DNA of 64,000 bases, from assembly GCA_035048495.1 (NCBI GenBank), contig CM068551.1:11595248-11659247 (forward strand), given 5' to 3'. The translations under genes were made by a program, and so were the position numbers. A model generated the notes under the pieces. It was not told the origin of the DNA, made no database searches, and saw only the letters and a list, made by a program, of their open reading frames with translations. Of this stretch, positions 33,331 to 47,519 are shown piece by piece (position 1 is the first letter of the stretch; each line of letters opens with the position of its first letter). The stretch is from Euptelea pleiosperma. Its lineage: Eukaryota > Streptophyta > Magnoliopsida > Ranunculales > Eupteleaceae.

Positions 33331-33946
33331 CTCGAGATGCGTTTATGATGATGTGAAAGCTTCCAAGCTTGTGTGGATCTCCTCTTTGCATAAATTCAAC
33401 CTAAGATTTATTAGACCTTCAATGTTTATGTTTTTGAGTTAGTGCCAATTAAAATAAAATTCTTGAATCGTAAAAAAATGGGTTCTAGATAATTATAGAA
33501 GTTTGAGTAGTATAAATCTCGAAGACCGCGGTTGTCTGGACCTAGTGATGACAATAAGAGATAACGATCACTAGGTCGATGGCAATGAATATGTGGGTGT
33601 CGTTTGGTAAGGGATGAGGTGTGGTTGCAGTCGTCAATCTTAGTGTGCAGATGAGATGATCGTAGTCAAGCTAGTGTGCAAGGTGCAAAGAACATAATTA
33701 TAGTGGATCAGACAGACAGTGGAGAGTAGGAAAACGTGGCAGAACGGTCTGATGTGTTGGTGGTTAATCTAGAAGGCCAACAACTTGAAACGAGATCAAA
33801 TAAACATTTGAATCAAATCCACGCCGATGGAGTTGGGTCACAGCTATGGCCTAAACAAGTTGGCTAATCGGCCAAGAACCTGCGAATTCACTCAAAGACA
33901 AACAAAGTGGGCTAGAACAAAGCTCGTGGGGCCCATGAAGGATTCA
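33331..33946. other. Gap without recognisable gene
   Basis: Probable continuation of decayed LTR sequence. No coding region supported. Confidence 0.35.
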
Positions 33947-34354
33947 CACCCTATCACGCTCATCCAACCCAAAGATATCAATACTGTGAACTCCCTCTAC
34001 AACACGTAGATTAACACGACTCGAACACCATGGCCATTAATTAATGGTCAAAACCTTAAACTATCAAACAAGAATTGAAAAAAATAATTACTACTAAGAA
34101 ATGCCAATAATAATACACAAAAGTAGAAAGATCATAATAGGTGGTTTGAACACCCTATCACGCTTATCCAACCCAAAGATATCAATACTGTGAATTCCCT
34201 CTACAACACGTGGATTAACACAACTCGAACACCATGGCCATTAATTAATGGTCAAAACCTTAAACTATCAAACAAGAATTGAAAAAAATAATTACTACTA
34301 AGAAATGCCAATAATAATACACAAAAGTGGAAAGATCATAACAGGTGGTTTGAA
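33947..34354. repeat. 204-bp tandem duplication
   Basis: Copy 1 33947-34150 and copy 2 34151-34354, both from CACCCTATCACGCT to GGTGGTTTGAA, differing at only a few sites. Confidence 0.93.
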
Positions 34355-37240
34355 CGGTGGTAGTGTGAGCATAACTGGGGTTGAATATTGGTGGGATGGG
34401 GTAGTTGCTAGTGTTTGTTTCATCATTAAGTTGGGGTTAATTATAATCGTTGGTCAAGATCATATATAGGTTGATTAATCGGTGGGCTTAAGAGTCACTT
34501 ATAGTTGATCAGAAACATGTGGTGGAAAGTGAAGTAAGATGATATTCGCTCAAAAGTGCTTATTTTAAGCAATTATCCTTTTAGAGTTATCGCACTTTCC
34601 TACGTAAAACTATCATTTTTATTAACTTTTCTACGTAAGAGTTTCTCTCATTGCGTAGAACACACTTTTCTGCAAAAAATGATATATTCGCATGCACTCA
34701 TATGCGTTTATTTGACTTACATGTGAAGCAGTTTTGTAGAATTCTGATTACATAATTTTTTTCTATCGCAGGGGTACTATCGGACAATTTTTGATGGAAT
34801 GCAGGCCCACAATCAAACCCCAGAGCTGATGATCCATCTGATCTTCACCATCCATATCCACCATCCAATTGCCAGCAGATCGTCCGATCAGTCGCCCAAT
34901 CATCTACCTGATCATCCCATGATCTATCGTGAAAGCCCAAGAACGAATCTGTCAACATGATGAATGGTCACTAATATTGATTTCAAGCGAGCCCGAATGT
35001 GAGCCATGACATAAAGACTAATTGCTGAACCACAATGTTGGACCAAGCTGTAGACGGGTACGCATGATGATCTCCAATAGATGGGCCATTAATCAAAAGC
35101 GATGGGCCACCAACACATGGACCAAGCTAGTGAACCAACAAGATGCTACAAGAAGATTATAGCAAGGCAGATATAATAGTGGACCATGGCTGGACCAAGT
35201 AAGCAGCATGTGAAGTGGCGCAAGAATTGACCACATTGACAGACACCAATGGTGGACCAAGACAAGATAGGCCAGCATGAAACAGGAGGAAATTTATGCG
35301 GATGTTTGTGACGCCCATGATGGAGACACAAGGGTGTATCATTTTTTTTGAATGCCACATGGCAAAGGCGTTGGGGCGCACACAAGGGAAGGGTTGAAAT
35401 GTACAAAGAGAAGGAAAGTATGGTCATGTCCAACCATGGATAATAAATATGGAGAATTATGTGGGGAAGCATGAGGTGGCAGCAAATTAGGAGAGCTTCA
35501 AGGCAAAATGAGGGAGAGATAATTGGTTTTGACGAACTAAGGGCTGAAGTAAAAGGTGCTAAACAAAGGGGCTAGACCAAATAAAGGAAGTAGGCTGGAT
35601 GGGTCCTAGAATTAGGGAGGTTAGAACATGTGTGGAACTACCAATGGATCTCATCACTTGGGAGGGGGGTGATTGAAGATGACAGATTAAATAGAGGTGG
35701 ATGCCTACACCATCAGTGGACACTTGTCCTCACATCTGTCCACCATACCCCACAACAACACAAGAGCTAATTTTCCCATCTCAACCTCACCAAACAACCC
35801 TTCCTCCCACACCCACACGGTCTTAGAATTTTGGGAATGATTGTGGGCTCCACAAAAGGTGAGGTGGCAGCACCTTCCCTATAACTCACCCACGCCCCTC
35901 ACATAAAAGGAAAAAAACCTAAGCTAAAAGGGCGCTCCAACGGCTGCTCTCCACGGTTTTTTCTTGCAAGAAAAACCCTAAACCCATTCATCTCCTCCAC
36001 CGACCTCACCTCCATCTTCACCTCCCTATCTTCATCTCCTTCACTGCTCCTGCCATCTCTCATAACAAAAACAGAAAAAAAAAAGAGGAGAATAGAAAAA
36101 GAAGAAGAAGGGTAGAAGAGCAACACTTACTTGCTGGTGCATCGTCTCCAACTCTAGTCCGCCCTCCTCTCCACGGTGCGCCACCACCACGATCTCTCAT
36201 TGCCGCCCAAGGGAGGAGCCGCCACGCAACTATCATCTCCACTCAATGTTGCCGCCCCTTGCAAATCAACCAACGCTTGCAACAGCTTTTGATGCAGGTC
36301 GTGCACACCAACGTGGAGGAGTGCTTTGCTGCCTCCATTCTCACCACCAACCATCCACGACTCATCTCCGGGATGCACTTGCTGGACCTGCATCTTGCCT
36401 CCACTTAGGCCGTTCACTATCAAGTTATTTCCCTTACTACTATGTGCCCTCCAACCACCAGCAGCACCGTCATCATCTTGTCCCCCTGCACCACTCCCTC
36501 ATCGTGAAGCGCCAAGGTGATGTCCTCTTCAAGGGCACGGGCTGTATCTCTCCAAGAACTCCAGCGTTTTCCTCCACTATTGTTCGGCCTATCACATATT
36601 GCTCCACCTTCGGGAAGATCTTGAACTGCATCACCTCGGCCTGTCTGTGTTCTTCCACACAATCCTGCAACTTTTGTACTTGTCTCTCTTGGAAGCACCT
36701 ACAACAACCACCATGTGATCTCCCTTCCGCTTGGTAAGATCTACTTCTCACTTTTTATTCTCTTTCACTCTCTTTCTCTTTCTAAAATAACTTTCTCTCT
36801 TTCTAGATTTCTCTTAGTTCCTCTCTCTCTCTAGGTTTAATGCCTTCTAGAATAATCTATTTTTGCTCTTATTTTAATCATTCACTTTTGATGTAAGCAT
36901 TTACTTCGAATCAATGAGAAATAGTTTTAATTGAAGTTGGCTTTTAGTCTCTTTAAATAATAGTATTTAATGTAGTTGTGATCTTGTGTTATTTTTCTTT
37001 TTATAATTTTATTATGATCTCTTCTCTAAAAAGAATCATGTTTTAAACTCACTTTAATCACCACTCTCACCTCTCCATATTTTCCACAATCTCCAGCAAA
37101 AATTCGTCATTTCATATTCGTTACTACGCTAATCTGACTAATCCCGAGTGCGGATCGACATCCGACACTTCCCACTATGCGAGAAGTACTATTTTTGTAG
37201 GAATTAAATCGGATTAATTATAAATGTGTTGAAATAAAAG
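34355..37240. other. Gene-poor stretch, possibly retrotransposon LTR or leader
   Basis: The stretch 35640-36130 has a C-rich, promoter-like composition (ACATAAAAGGAAAAAAACC near 35899, then AAAAACCCTAAACCCATTC), like plant LTR leaders. The longest frame (36246-36737, 163 codons) has no recognisable domain and competes with open frames on the other strand, so I do not call it a gene. GA/CT-rich tracts lie near 36070-36110 and 36755-36835. Confidence 0.35.
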
Positions 37241-40030
37241 TTTTCATAACCAACGACTCAGAAAAACTCTACTTTCATAAGAAAAGAATATAAAAAGATA
37301 AAAAGATGGTCTTACTTGAGAAAAGTAGTTGTCGATAGGAAGATCAAGGCAGAGATCTTGATCAACAGTTAAGGATCTCCAAAACAAGCACAAGGTTAAT
37401 TGTTGCAATACTTCTAGATAGCAACACGTTGAGCTTGAAAGTGAGAGACGATGGAGCAAAAGGGAACGTCTGCTTGGATGTGAGCGGCTGATCAATTGTA
37501 AGGCTTTTCTTTAATGAATGGAGATGACAACTGTACATGTGGCTGCAACACATCTTTAAAGGGATGATGGTGAAGGTTTTAATGAAGGTTACTGGGTTGG
37601 AGTTGGACGGCTAGCAACTTCTTGAGAGCCTTGTTCAACAAGGCAAGAACAAGATGATAGTGTATGAGGTCAGTCGATCCATAGAGGTGCTAAATGTATA
37701 TAGGGCAGGTTTAGGATCTAAAGGAGAGACCTAGTCGGTGAAGCAAGAAGGTGTTTCACTTTAGTTAGGAATGTGAATAAAAAAAATGGAGGAATTGTGT
37801 TAGTCAAGAGTTTTGGACGGTCATGGGGTTTGGGTATTAGGTTTAGGTCTTGTGGAAAGAGTCCACAATTGGGCAGGGCTTTTGTTATTGTGTTGTGAAG
37901 AAACACTATGTTGGAATAGAAGGATAATAAGGGCTTAGGAAGGAAAATAATATAAATTACAAAGATAACCAAGGAATAAGGGAGGGTTTATGGGTGGGGT
38001 TTGATATTGTGTTTGTCCACACACCAAAAGAAGATGAGGGATTGGTACATACATAGCTTAGACATAGGCTGGGTTGGACGGTTAATGTACTTGGTGTGGT
38101 CCATCCAACACAAAAAAATAGTAATATAATAGTATATAGAGGTATATAATGGCACAATTAGGTTTTGAGGGGTTTTGAGTAAAAGACATTTTTTTAAATA
38201 AGAGATGTCATCAAAAGTTTTCAAAAAATAAATAGGTAAAAAAAAATTGTAATAAAGTAAGATATGACAACAATATGTGGTTGTGTTTTTTTTTTAAATT
38301 AATACTTAATGGATAAGTATGGGTCACAAACTTAATCTTAATAATATTGAAATTTATGTACGTATGGTTTTCTAATTAGTAAGTATTACATTAGTTAATA
38401 GTATTATTTGTATGTTGATAATCCATTAATCTTTTTAATACATGTCTTATAATATAATTATATTATTTTCAGAAACTAACATCGATGCAGGATGATGAAT
38501 ATAGGGACCGTGTACGCATGACAAATACGCACACGTACCTTAATGCATGCGATGTATAAAAATGTTCATAAAAATCAAAATAAATACACTAATTGCATTT
38601 AAAATATTGTACTATGCATATGGACTCAAAATAGTCCATAAAAAATGTGTGGTCCTACTGAGTCCATGTGGGCCCGCAAGAGACGGCCCCAAAACCCTAA
38701 AAGTTATTCGTCTCGAAATTGGCCGAAAATTGATGAGGATGTTCTAACAATTAGATGATTGCACTTCATGAAGAAAAATACAAGAAAATAGGCCCTAAAA
38801 ATTAAAATGAACCAAAATACCCTTTTATGATTTTTGGGGGTTTTACACCTATTGCCACACCTATGTCAGCTCGTCCAAGCCATTTCTTCATGAAGATCCA
38901 TTCCCTGATCTTCCTACTATTGTGGCCTTGTTGAGCCTCTTCAATACCTCACAATGACTTATCATACTCTATCTTTCTTGGTCAATAGTATTTGTCAATT
39001 TATGTAAGTCTCCAAAAAATGCGACTTTTAAGCCATAAAATTAATTCTTTGCTATGTTTGAGGCACTCAAGATTATAGCTAAAATTTGTTAAGTCAAGAA
39101 TTTTAGTGTTGGCAAAATTTCGTTGACAAAAATCAATTGTAATTAACCACCGTATGTGTGAGGTATTAGGTGCAGAGTATTACTATGATTTCAACACTTC
39201 AATACTGCCAGAAGAATGTCAGAGAAGAGATCAGAAGAATGCCATACTTGAAGTTAGATGACTAATTATTTTTTATTAATGCCTAGTACATGTGAGTTTG
39301 TGTTTGACTCGCAGGCAGAATAGTGCAAAATCAGGTTTAGTCCAATCGATTGGATTTTTGACCGATCCATCGGACTTACCCAATCAATTGGAGAAATTAA
39401 CTTTTGCATGTTGTTTCGATTGAACGATAGTTGACACTTTAACGGTTGGATCCAATTGATCGAACTTAACATATCAATAGATCGGACTGACACGAACTAG
39501 AGTTTTATAAACTATGAAAGTTTCTATTTTGACTCAAACACTTATTATTTTTTAGGCTGGACTCTTTACTCTATATATTGATGGTATTGGGTCAAAAACC
39601 CTCAACAACTACAAGAAACAAAAGAAATATAAAGCTAATATAGAGTAATAATGCATCCAAAGAATTAGCTCAAGCACTAAGGATTTTATTGGAGTAGAGT
39701 AGTTCATGCCTTCATAAGACAAGAGAGTAATCCGTATCCCACTTTCATCCATTGAGACTATCTCTTGATGATCTAAGCTTGTAGTCCATGTGTTACCTCA
39801 CTCATCTTTCAGGTTAGATCCATCTAAGCTTAAGAACACATTCGAATATTCAAGTTCTTAGATACCTAAAAATCACGTAGTTGTTTCCACTCATCGTGTT
39901 AAGTGCTTTACACTTTTGGGGGATGAGGCATTACTGCTCGAGGTGTACAAGATGGTAGAACAAGATCCGGGTGTATTAATCATTGGTAGCTTTGGGGGAA
40001 CCAAATTGAATTACAAAAAGACGATGGATC
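37241..40030. other. Gene-poor AT-rich stretch
   Basis: No domain, RNA gene or clear transposon boundary recognised. Around 39330-39490 there are several TCAATCGATTGGA-like short palindromic motifs. Short open frames here lack any family signature. Confidence 0.35.
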
Positions 40031-43000
40031 TGTAATATCTTGAACCTTTTCAGTGTATTTTAGAAATTTAAATTATTATTTTAATTATGTTAATGATATT
40101 TTGTTAATAAATATTAAATATTAATGTTTTTTCATTTAGGGTCAATTTAGAGACCTTTTAGGCCTAAAAATGATATTAATTAAAGCTTAGTCAACATATA
40201 AGCTTTGGGCCCATTTTTAGCCTATATCCAACTTAATATAAGTCTTTTAGTGGGTTGTAAAACTCATTTTAAAGTGACAAAACTTACTTTTAAATTAAGA
40301 TAAAATAGAAATTCGTTTATTCCATAAAAAATAGAGAGAATCTTTTAACCAAAACCCTAAGCTCTATTATAAACAAAATCCTTAATTGATCACAACCCTT
40401 TACTAACCTTAGGTCCAACGGCCAAGATTTGACTTCTTAAAAATTTATAAAACAACTCAAATCCTAATTCTACTCATATAATCTATTTAAGAGAAACTTT
40501 GTAGGTTCCCATACCAAAACCTAGCCACCTGTCATATTAAAGAATACAGTCACCTCATTTTTCTCTCATCTCCTTCATTTATTATTCTTGAATTTGGTGA
40601 ATGCTTCTAGAGCATCAACAAAGGTTTAAGGTAGGTACCATTTTCATGATTCCTTCAATACTAATTCTATATTGATTGATAAGCTATAAATCTTGTTATT
40701 ATAATTATGTGCACGATTTTGATATTGATAGCTTGTTCTATATTTAAGATCCCCTGAATGAATACTATCATTTCAATGATTAATTCTTTACATGTTAAAG
40801 ACATACATTCGTATTTAATGTTCAAAAATGATTAAGTAAGTTGAAAGTGAGTTCTCTAAGGTGAAAGACTCAAAAATCTCAGGAAGACCTTCTGTATGAG
40901 TGAAAAAAGAGACCTTCTGTATGGGTTGTGTATTTTTAAGTTTCTATGTTAACACATTCATTAAGGTCGTGATGTTATTGATTGACAATTTAATCTATGA
41001 GAATATGTCAGTATATCTTGTATTGGTTGAATCATATTTTAGAGGTAAAAATTTCAAGTGAGCGTTTGGCTCACTCCTATATACACCATTTCAGATTTTG
41101 TTGATCCTACTGAGAAGAAAACGGAAGAAGGGGACTGACTAACGGAAGATGATTACTAAGAGATTTTAAATTTTAATTGATGTAATAGACTTTAGATATG
41201 TATTATATAATTTTGGATTGATTAGATATCGAATCTAAGAGTTTTTTTTCCTAGTCAATAGCACTTTTGTGATTTTGGTACTTTGAGCAATTGAATTGTT
41301 TTTACAAATAATTTAAGAGTGTTGTAAACATAAGGTTGTAACCAATGGCTATCCGCTGCCCATGTAGCGTCAGTTACACTATCAGCATTTACTTTGTAAT
41401 GTATCGACATTTACTTTGTAAATCCTAATTAAAGGCTATATATGTATGTGTTAATCAATGAAAATATCATCAGATTTACAAACGTTATCAGTACGACTCT
41501 ACTGTGAGTGTGAATCTGTGATAAACGTGGATCAACATGTTCTATGTGAAAAATAACTCAACTTCCTACAAGTGCAGCACCTTTCCAATATCTTCTTGAC
41601 GTTTTATCTTGATATTCTATGTGGATATTAAGATGTATGGTTATGCCATAGTCCCCACCAGAGCGTTGTCTCAACTCGATCGAATCAGATGGCTGGTGAT
41701 CCTTCATTATCGCACTAAGGGAAGTTTGCGAGGAATAGAACTTGCAACCCCCTTCAACAATGGAGATCAGTCAGGACGAAAGCTTGTAAAGGTATTTATT
41801 TATTGTTAAAGAATAGTTCTCTGAATGTCTTAAATGGTTTTACCATTACGGTGGTAAGTCGTGGATCCCATAATGACACCCAAGACTTTCCTTTATGACC
41901 TCTTATCTAGATCCTAAATTCAGAAATCTGTAAAAACGTTTCCTACTTTGTATTTATTGGTAATAGTAGATATTAAAATTTCTAATAATATATTGCCTAG
42001 GTGTATACGGTTATGCCTCAATAAGGCTTCGGAAATTTTAATAAGTTTGAGAGTTTTACTAATAGGTCTCACTATATTTCCTAGTTGGGCAAGTTTATAG
42101 ATATTAGTATAGGTAAAATTTCCTAATTCAGATTTATGGGAGTGTATCCCATGAGCATTATAAAAGGTGGTTCTTCTTTTTAATTAGTATTCTTTCCAAA
42201 AGTGTAGATGATATGCAATTGTGGGTCCCACTATCTTTCCAATGTTTTTTGGCAAATTTTGGATCAGCATAAATTAGATGGCATCAATCCAGCCTTCACA
42301 AAGGCGATACATGATATCTATTTATTTGCCACCCTATTCGGGTGGGCTTAACTAAGAAACCCATATTGAGAGATTTGATATCTCTCCAAAATGGTATAGT
42401 CGTGTAAGTCAATGGAGGACCCAAGAAACCCTCAAATTATACTTCATCAATTAACAAGAATAGGAAACTAAGAAATTAAAAAAAAAAAAAAAGGGAAGGA
42501 TATCACAGTAAAAGGTATTAAGGAATTGCACAACCACTAAGATTCGAATCAAGTTGCCATGAAGGACACATATATCATGGTGGACCAAATATAACCAAAT
42601 TAAAAGAACATTCTACTTATAGACTAGTATATGAATGGTATTAAATATAAGGTATTTAAAAAAAAATTCCTTTACGATTACCTAGATTTAATGAAGTTGC
42701 CTTAACCATTAGAAGGGTTAATGAAGGATACATATCATATTTTTTTCTTGAAAAATTTACATACCATGTCTTGAAAAAAACACCGTGTGGACATTCCATG
42801 TTACCTTAGGTGAGTAAATAATCATTCCATACTGATTCCAATTTGGAAATCTAGAGAATCTTTACTTAATAGGTTCTCATTCAATTCCCCACAATCTTAT
42901 ACGTTGATGGTTTGTTAGTGTAATCGTAGTAAATATATTTAAATTTTGAATTTATTTTCTAATAGATTATTCCGTCAATAGATTGCCTAATCTAGTTAAG

Positions 43001-44519
43001 TGTAGATGTCCATATGGACACATTTTCATTATGGGAAAGGTGCCCGCTGGATACATGTCTCAGAAATACATCAATAGTACATGCCTTAGGGAATACAACA
43101 GATTTTGTATTGTTATACATACAGAAGTGCTAATGATATCGCGGATTAGGCAATCTTTCCCCTGTTTGCGCACAAAATTTTTGTACTATAAAGCTCCAAA
43201 TATATCTAACTGTATGTGTCAAGTTTCTGTTGCTCTCGATATTTTCAGACATGTTTACAGCTCCTTGTTAAATTGTACCCTTAACAATAAGGAGTGTTTG
43301 TTAATAAAGTTTACATTGAAAGGTGGCATTTTACCCTAGTACAATATCAGCTCCATATGTACTGACTATTTGTGTAACAGCTCGCGGCTCTGGATTTGCT
43401 GCACCGATCATCATATGTTGTTCCATGGAGAGGTCTGCAGCAGATCGTGGTATGTATAGAGAGGTCAAAAATAAATAGATTTGGAAAGGTCAAAGATGAA
43501 TAGATTAGGGGGCTGTCCCTTTCCTCTTATCAAGTTATATTTTGGGGCTCAATTTAGTGTTGAGCAAATGTACATGCATAATGATGTAAGCATCAACCAT
43601 GGCCCAACCAATGCGAAAGAACTAGATCGAGCCCGAGTTTAAAACAGGCTTTATGGGCCATGTAACCAGCCCACTTGAACATATTTAACCCGACTTGGGT
43701 GCATAGATCCCGAACCCGACTCGGGTGTCCAACGATTTCTCCTCCTGCTCGATCCTTAAGAACTTGATCTGTCTTACCATAGATTGGCAATGACAAACAT
43801 TTATCCGACTTCACCATTCATCGGCCAAACTATCAGATTTGGGGGACTTGGTAAATTTGAGCCAAGCCGAATCCTCATGACTCGTGGGCTTGTTAAAGCC
43901 ACGAGAGAGTATAACATAGAGGATACATTGATTTTGGGATTTGATTTGGTGTGTAATCGCAATCTTTATTTATTTTTAAATATGCAAAACTAGCTCACAA
44001 GCATACATCATCGCACATAACCCATAGGAGCTTTAAAATTTGACTTGAGAACCAATCAACCTAACTCATCATGAGGGCCTAGATTAGCCTGTGTATGTGA
44101 CACTTTGTAGGCCATGTACTGCTCACCCGAGCATGTTTGGTCCAAAAAAATGAGCATCGATCTCGGACTCGACTTATGTGTCGGACTATGGACCCTTGGG
44201 CTCGATCCTTGAAAATTATGGATTGCCACTTTGATAAATCATTTTTTTCGCCATTAAGGGTAGGAAAGCCCTAAGTAGAACGATGTGAACTTACTTGAAT
44301 GCTCTAGTAATGATTGATGTCCCAGTAGGACAATCAACAGGGATTGATGTCCCTATAGGACAATCCGTCAACATAATAACGAATGAATCATCAACGGTAC
44401 GCTTGAAGCGTGGTCGACCCGTTGGTACTAAAGATAAACTCCCATTAATCGAAGAATGAAAAGAGTGTAAAAGATATGATTCTCGTGACGCTGAGGACAC
44501 ATGAACAAATTCATATGAC

Positions 44520-44692
44520 TCTAACAGAAATCGGTGCTCCTGAAGATGCCACACCTATAGAATAGGAAAAATATGACTCCAGCAAAAGTAAATGCTCTTG
44601 AAGACCAGGCCACCCCTACGGAATAGGAAAAATATAAGTCCCATAGAAGTCAGTGCTCTTGAAGAAGCCACACCTATAAAATAGAAAAAAAG
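44520..44692. repeat. Three tandem copies, about 57 bp
   Basis: Units share TGCTCTTGAAGA and AATAGGAAAAATAT, inside the Copia interior. Confidence 0.7.
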
Positions 44693-44962
44693 AAAAAAGT
44701 AATAGTTTGATCCATCATCTCTAAACATACAGCCCCCGAAGAAGCACATGTACCTGTAAATAAAGAGATCTCAATAAATTATGTATATATGAAAGCAAAG
44801 TGGGATCATGATAAAATTATCATCGATAATGTATTTGTCAATAATTTTTACTATCATAAAGAATGATGAAGATCTTGAAGCACTCATAGTCGTAAAATGT
44901 CGACATAGAAATAAGTAACTAAAGAGAGAAACAATCTAGATATGGCTATATTCGCTAGTAAC

Positions 44963-45116
44963 ACCTGAAGCTATAAAAGGACATGTAGTCCTAAAACACA
45001 AAGTTGTTAAAGGATTTGTAGTCTTAACATCTGAAGTTATAAAAGGACCGTAGTCCTATAATACCTGAGGTTGTAAAGCAACATGTAGTCTTAACATATG
45101 GAGTTTTAAAACCTGT
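44963..45116. repeat. Tandem repeat of about 35 bp, four to five copies
   Basis: Units read ACCTGAAGCTATAAAAGGAC then TGTAGTCCTAA, diverging. Inside the Copia interior. Confidence 0.7.
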
Positions 45117-46839
45117 ATGACATAAGTGAGTGTTCATACGAAAATATAATGAAAAAGACGAGATCACTACCTATAAGGCATGACTCGTAGTATAAGAATT
45201 ATAGTAGAGAACTTGTACCAATGAAAAAGAAATGTATTCCAATGTGATGGCTACGATTATAATTTAGTTCTTATTAGTTTGATAGTCTTAGAAGGACTCG
45301 ACATACGTTTGATGGACGTAGTTACAATATATTGATGAATTTCTATATGAAGGTCCTAGAAGGACTCAAATTACCTGAAGCAAATGGCATGAAGCCACAT
45401 AGCATGTAGTATCATCATCTCAACGAATACCTAATAAAAGAGATGTATTCACTTACGACATTACAACAATCTCATCAAGATGGTCGTCATATATCCTCAA
45501 ACCACTCAGAGATACTTGCACTCCATGAAGCTACCTGCGAATGCTTATGATTAAGATCTGTAGCCTATCATATTCAGAACATATATAGTTTATTTTCGAT
45601 TACAGACATCCCAACGACGTTGTATGAATATAACAATACTTGTATCACACAGATTAAAGGTGGATATATCAAGGGTGATAGAATGAATCATATTCCACTA
45701 AAGTTCTTTTACACTCGCGAGCTCTGGTAGAGCCACGATATTGACATGAAGCGGATGTGATGAAAATCAAAATTTTGCAGATCAATTCACCAAGGCTTTC
45801 TACCTATATTAATGTCCAAGAAACTTGATTTTCAGCATCAGTATGCATCAGCTCCAAGACTTTTCTATTTGACATGCTCAAATCAGGGGGAACATCAATG
45901 AAAGAGGATTATCATATTCAAGAAGGACCTTTGCGTACTGTACTCTTTTTCCTTCGCCTAGGTTTTTTTCTACAGGATTTTTCTAGGCAAGGTTTTAATG
46001 AGACAGTATTAAGCGTATCCATCACCACCACCTTGATTCGCCGATACACTGTACTCTTTTTCCTTCGATCAGGTTTTATCCCACAAGGTTTTTCTGACAA
46101 AGCTTTAATGAAGTAATTTCCATAAAACGACGGGCATTCAAGGGGGAGTGTTGTAAACGTAAGGTTGTAACTGATGGCTGTCCCCTGCCCATATGGCATC
46201 AGTTACACCATCGGCATTTACTTTGTAACGTATCGACATTTACTTTGTAAGTCTCGATTAAGGGTTATATATGTATGTGTTAATCAATGGAAATATCATC
46301 AGATTTACAATAAATAGTAGACTTTTAGAATGTATTTAAATTTTAAAGATAGTAAATATTATTTTTATCAAGATTTATTCACAAATGTTGATTCTTTTGA
46401 AGTATAGAATAAAATCCAAAAAAAAATAATTTTTTGACCAACTTTGAAAAGTGACCATGAGTTGATAATTTATCTTTATTCGCAAAAAATAAATTTCATA
46501 TACCTATCGAATTAGTGATTTAACTTAATTGTCTTTATAAAAGTTGTTTAAAATAATTTCTAAGTAATTATAGAGATCATAATCAATTGTTTGTGTGAAA
46601 AATAAATTTAACGCTTATTTTGGGACCATTAAATCGTAAAAATTTAATTAGAAAAATATATCAGATAGTTGAATTAATCAAAGCGCATTTACAAAGTTTC
46701 TTATTTTGATTTATGAGGTATTATGGTAATCTTAAAAAATATTTTAGAAATTTTTTTTATCCCACCCTAGATTTCAAGCAAACAGGCTGATCCACTCGCA
46801 TTCGGGTCGAGTTCTGGTGCTTAGATTTGGGGTGTGATA

Positions 46840-47519
46840 GGATTGGAGCATTGGAACATGAAGGGGGCACAAATGCAGCACTGGTGAACTTGAAGAGTCA
46901 AGTAGGAAATCGTGAGAACGTTGTGTGTGGTAACTTCTTATGTTTCTTGATTTGCTTATAATATATGTTTCTTGTCTGGACGTGATCCCGTGGGTTTTCC
47001 TGGTGAAGGTTTCTACATTAAAAATTGCATGTGTGTTATAGTTTGATTTATTTATGCTTTCTACTATGAGATTGAGATATACGAATCAGTAAGAATATAT
47101 CTTTGATATACTTGAACCGAGATAGTTAACTTGATCACCTAATTAAAATCAACCATAATAGGATTGTTCGCATGCGATTAGTTTACCCTGACTAGACTAG
47201 TAATCATGTCATGTTTAGAATTTTATTAACTAAATAGTTTTTTAAATACCTATTCACCCCATCTAGATACTTTTACAATATTTCAATCGTTTTGCATTGT
47301 TTGTATAAGGATAAAGCTCACTTGTATGGTGCATGAGTAACATCGTCGTGTATGTTTTTCAAAATTCAGTTTGCAATTTGAATGAGATAGATAGATTGTT
47401 TCGAAAAAGGAATTGGGGTTACAAAAAATTTTAAAAAATTCGATAAACATAAAGTATATAAATTTTATTATATATATTAATAAAGAACTAAAGTATTATA
47501 CTCAATAATAAATAAACCT
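46840..47519. other. Gap without recognisable gene
   Basis: AT-rich flank between two Copia remnants. Nothing supported. Confidence 0.35.

Larger units (their letters stand above)
44270..45870 (+). pseudogene. Copia polyprotein remnants
   Basis: Broken frames retain known landmarks. Near 44399 is LKRGRPVGTKDK, the conserved linker between integrase and RT. Near 45645-45720 are TQIKGGYIKGDR and HIPLKFFYT, and near 45745-45800 residues like ADV and TKAF of the RNase H tail. Stops and frameshifts are frequent, so it is non-functional. Confidence 0.7.
41320..46309 (+). mobile_element. Copia retrotransposon with 161-bp LTRs, decayed
   Basis: The 5' LTR (41320-41480) and 3' LTR (46149-46309) are both 161 bp, start TGTTGTAAAC and end CAGATTTACA, with about a dozen differences. 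A purine-rich tract (AAGGGGGAG) precedes the 3' LTR. No matching 5-bp target duplication is seen (AAGAG versus ATAAA). The total is 4,990 bp. Confidence 0.85.
40031..46839 (+). mobile_element. Solo-LTR-like unit (about 1.8 kb without insert) split by a Copia element
   Basis: Starts TGTAATATCTTGAACC and ends TTTGGGGTGTGATA. Flanks GGATC (40026-40030) and GGATT (46840-46844) suggest a 5-bp duplication with one change. The Copia element occupies 41320-46309. The right end matches, inverted, the sequence at 32307. Confidence 0.6.

Noticed and set aside
36246..36737. 163-codon plus-strand frame
   Set aside because: Pro/His/Ser-rich composition is explained by C-rich DNA. Overlapping open frames of similar length exist on the other strand, and no domain is seen.
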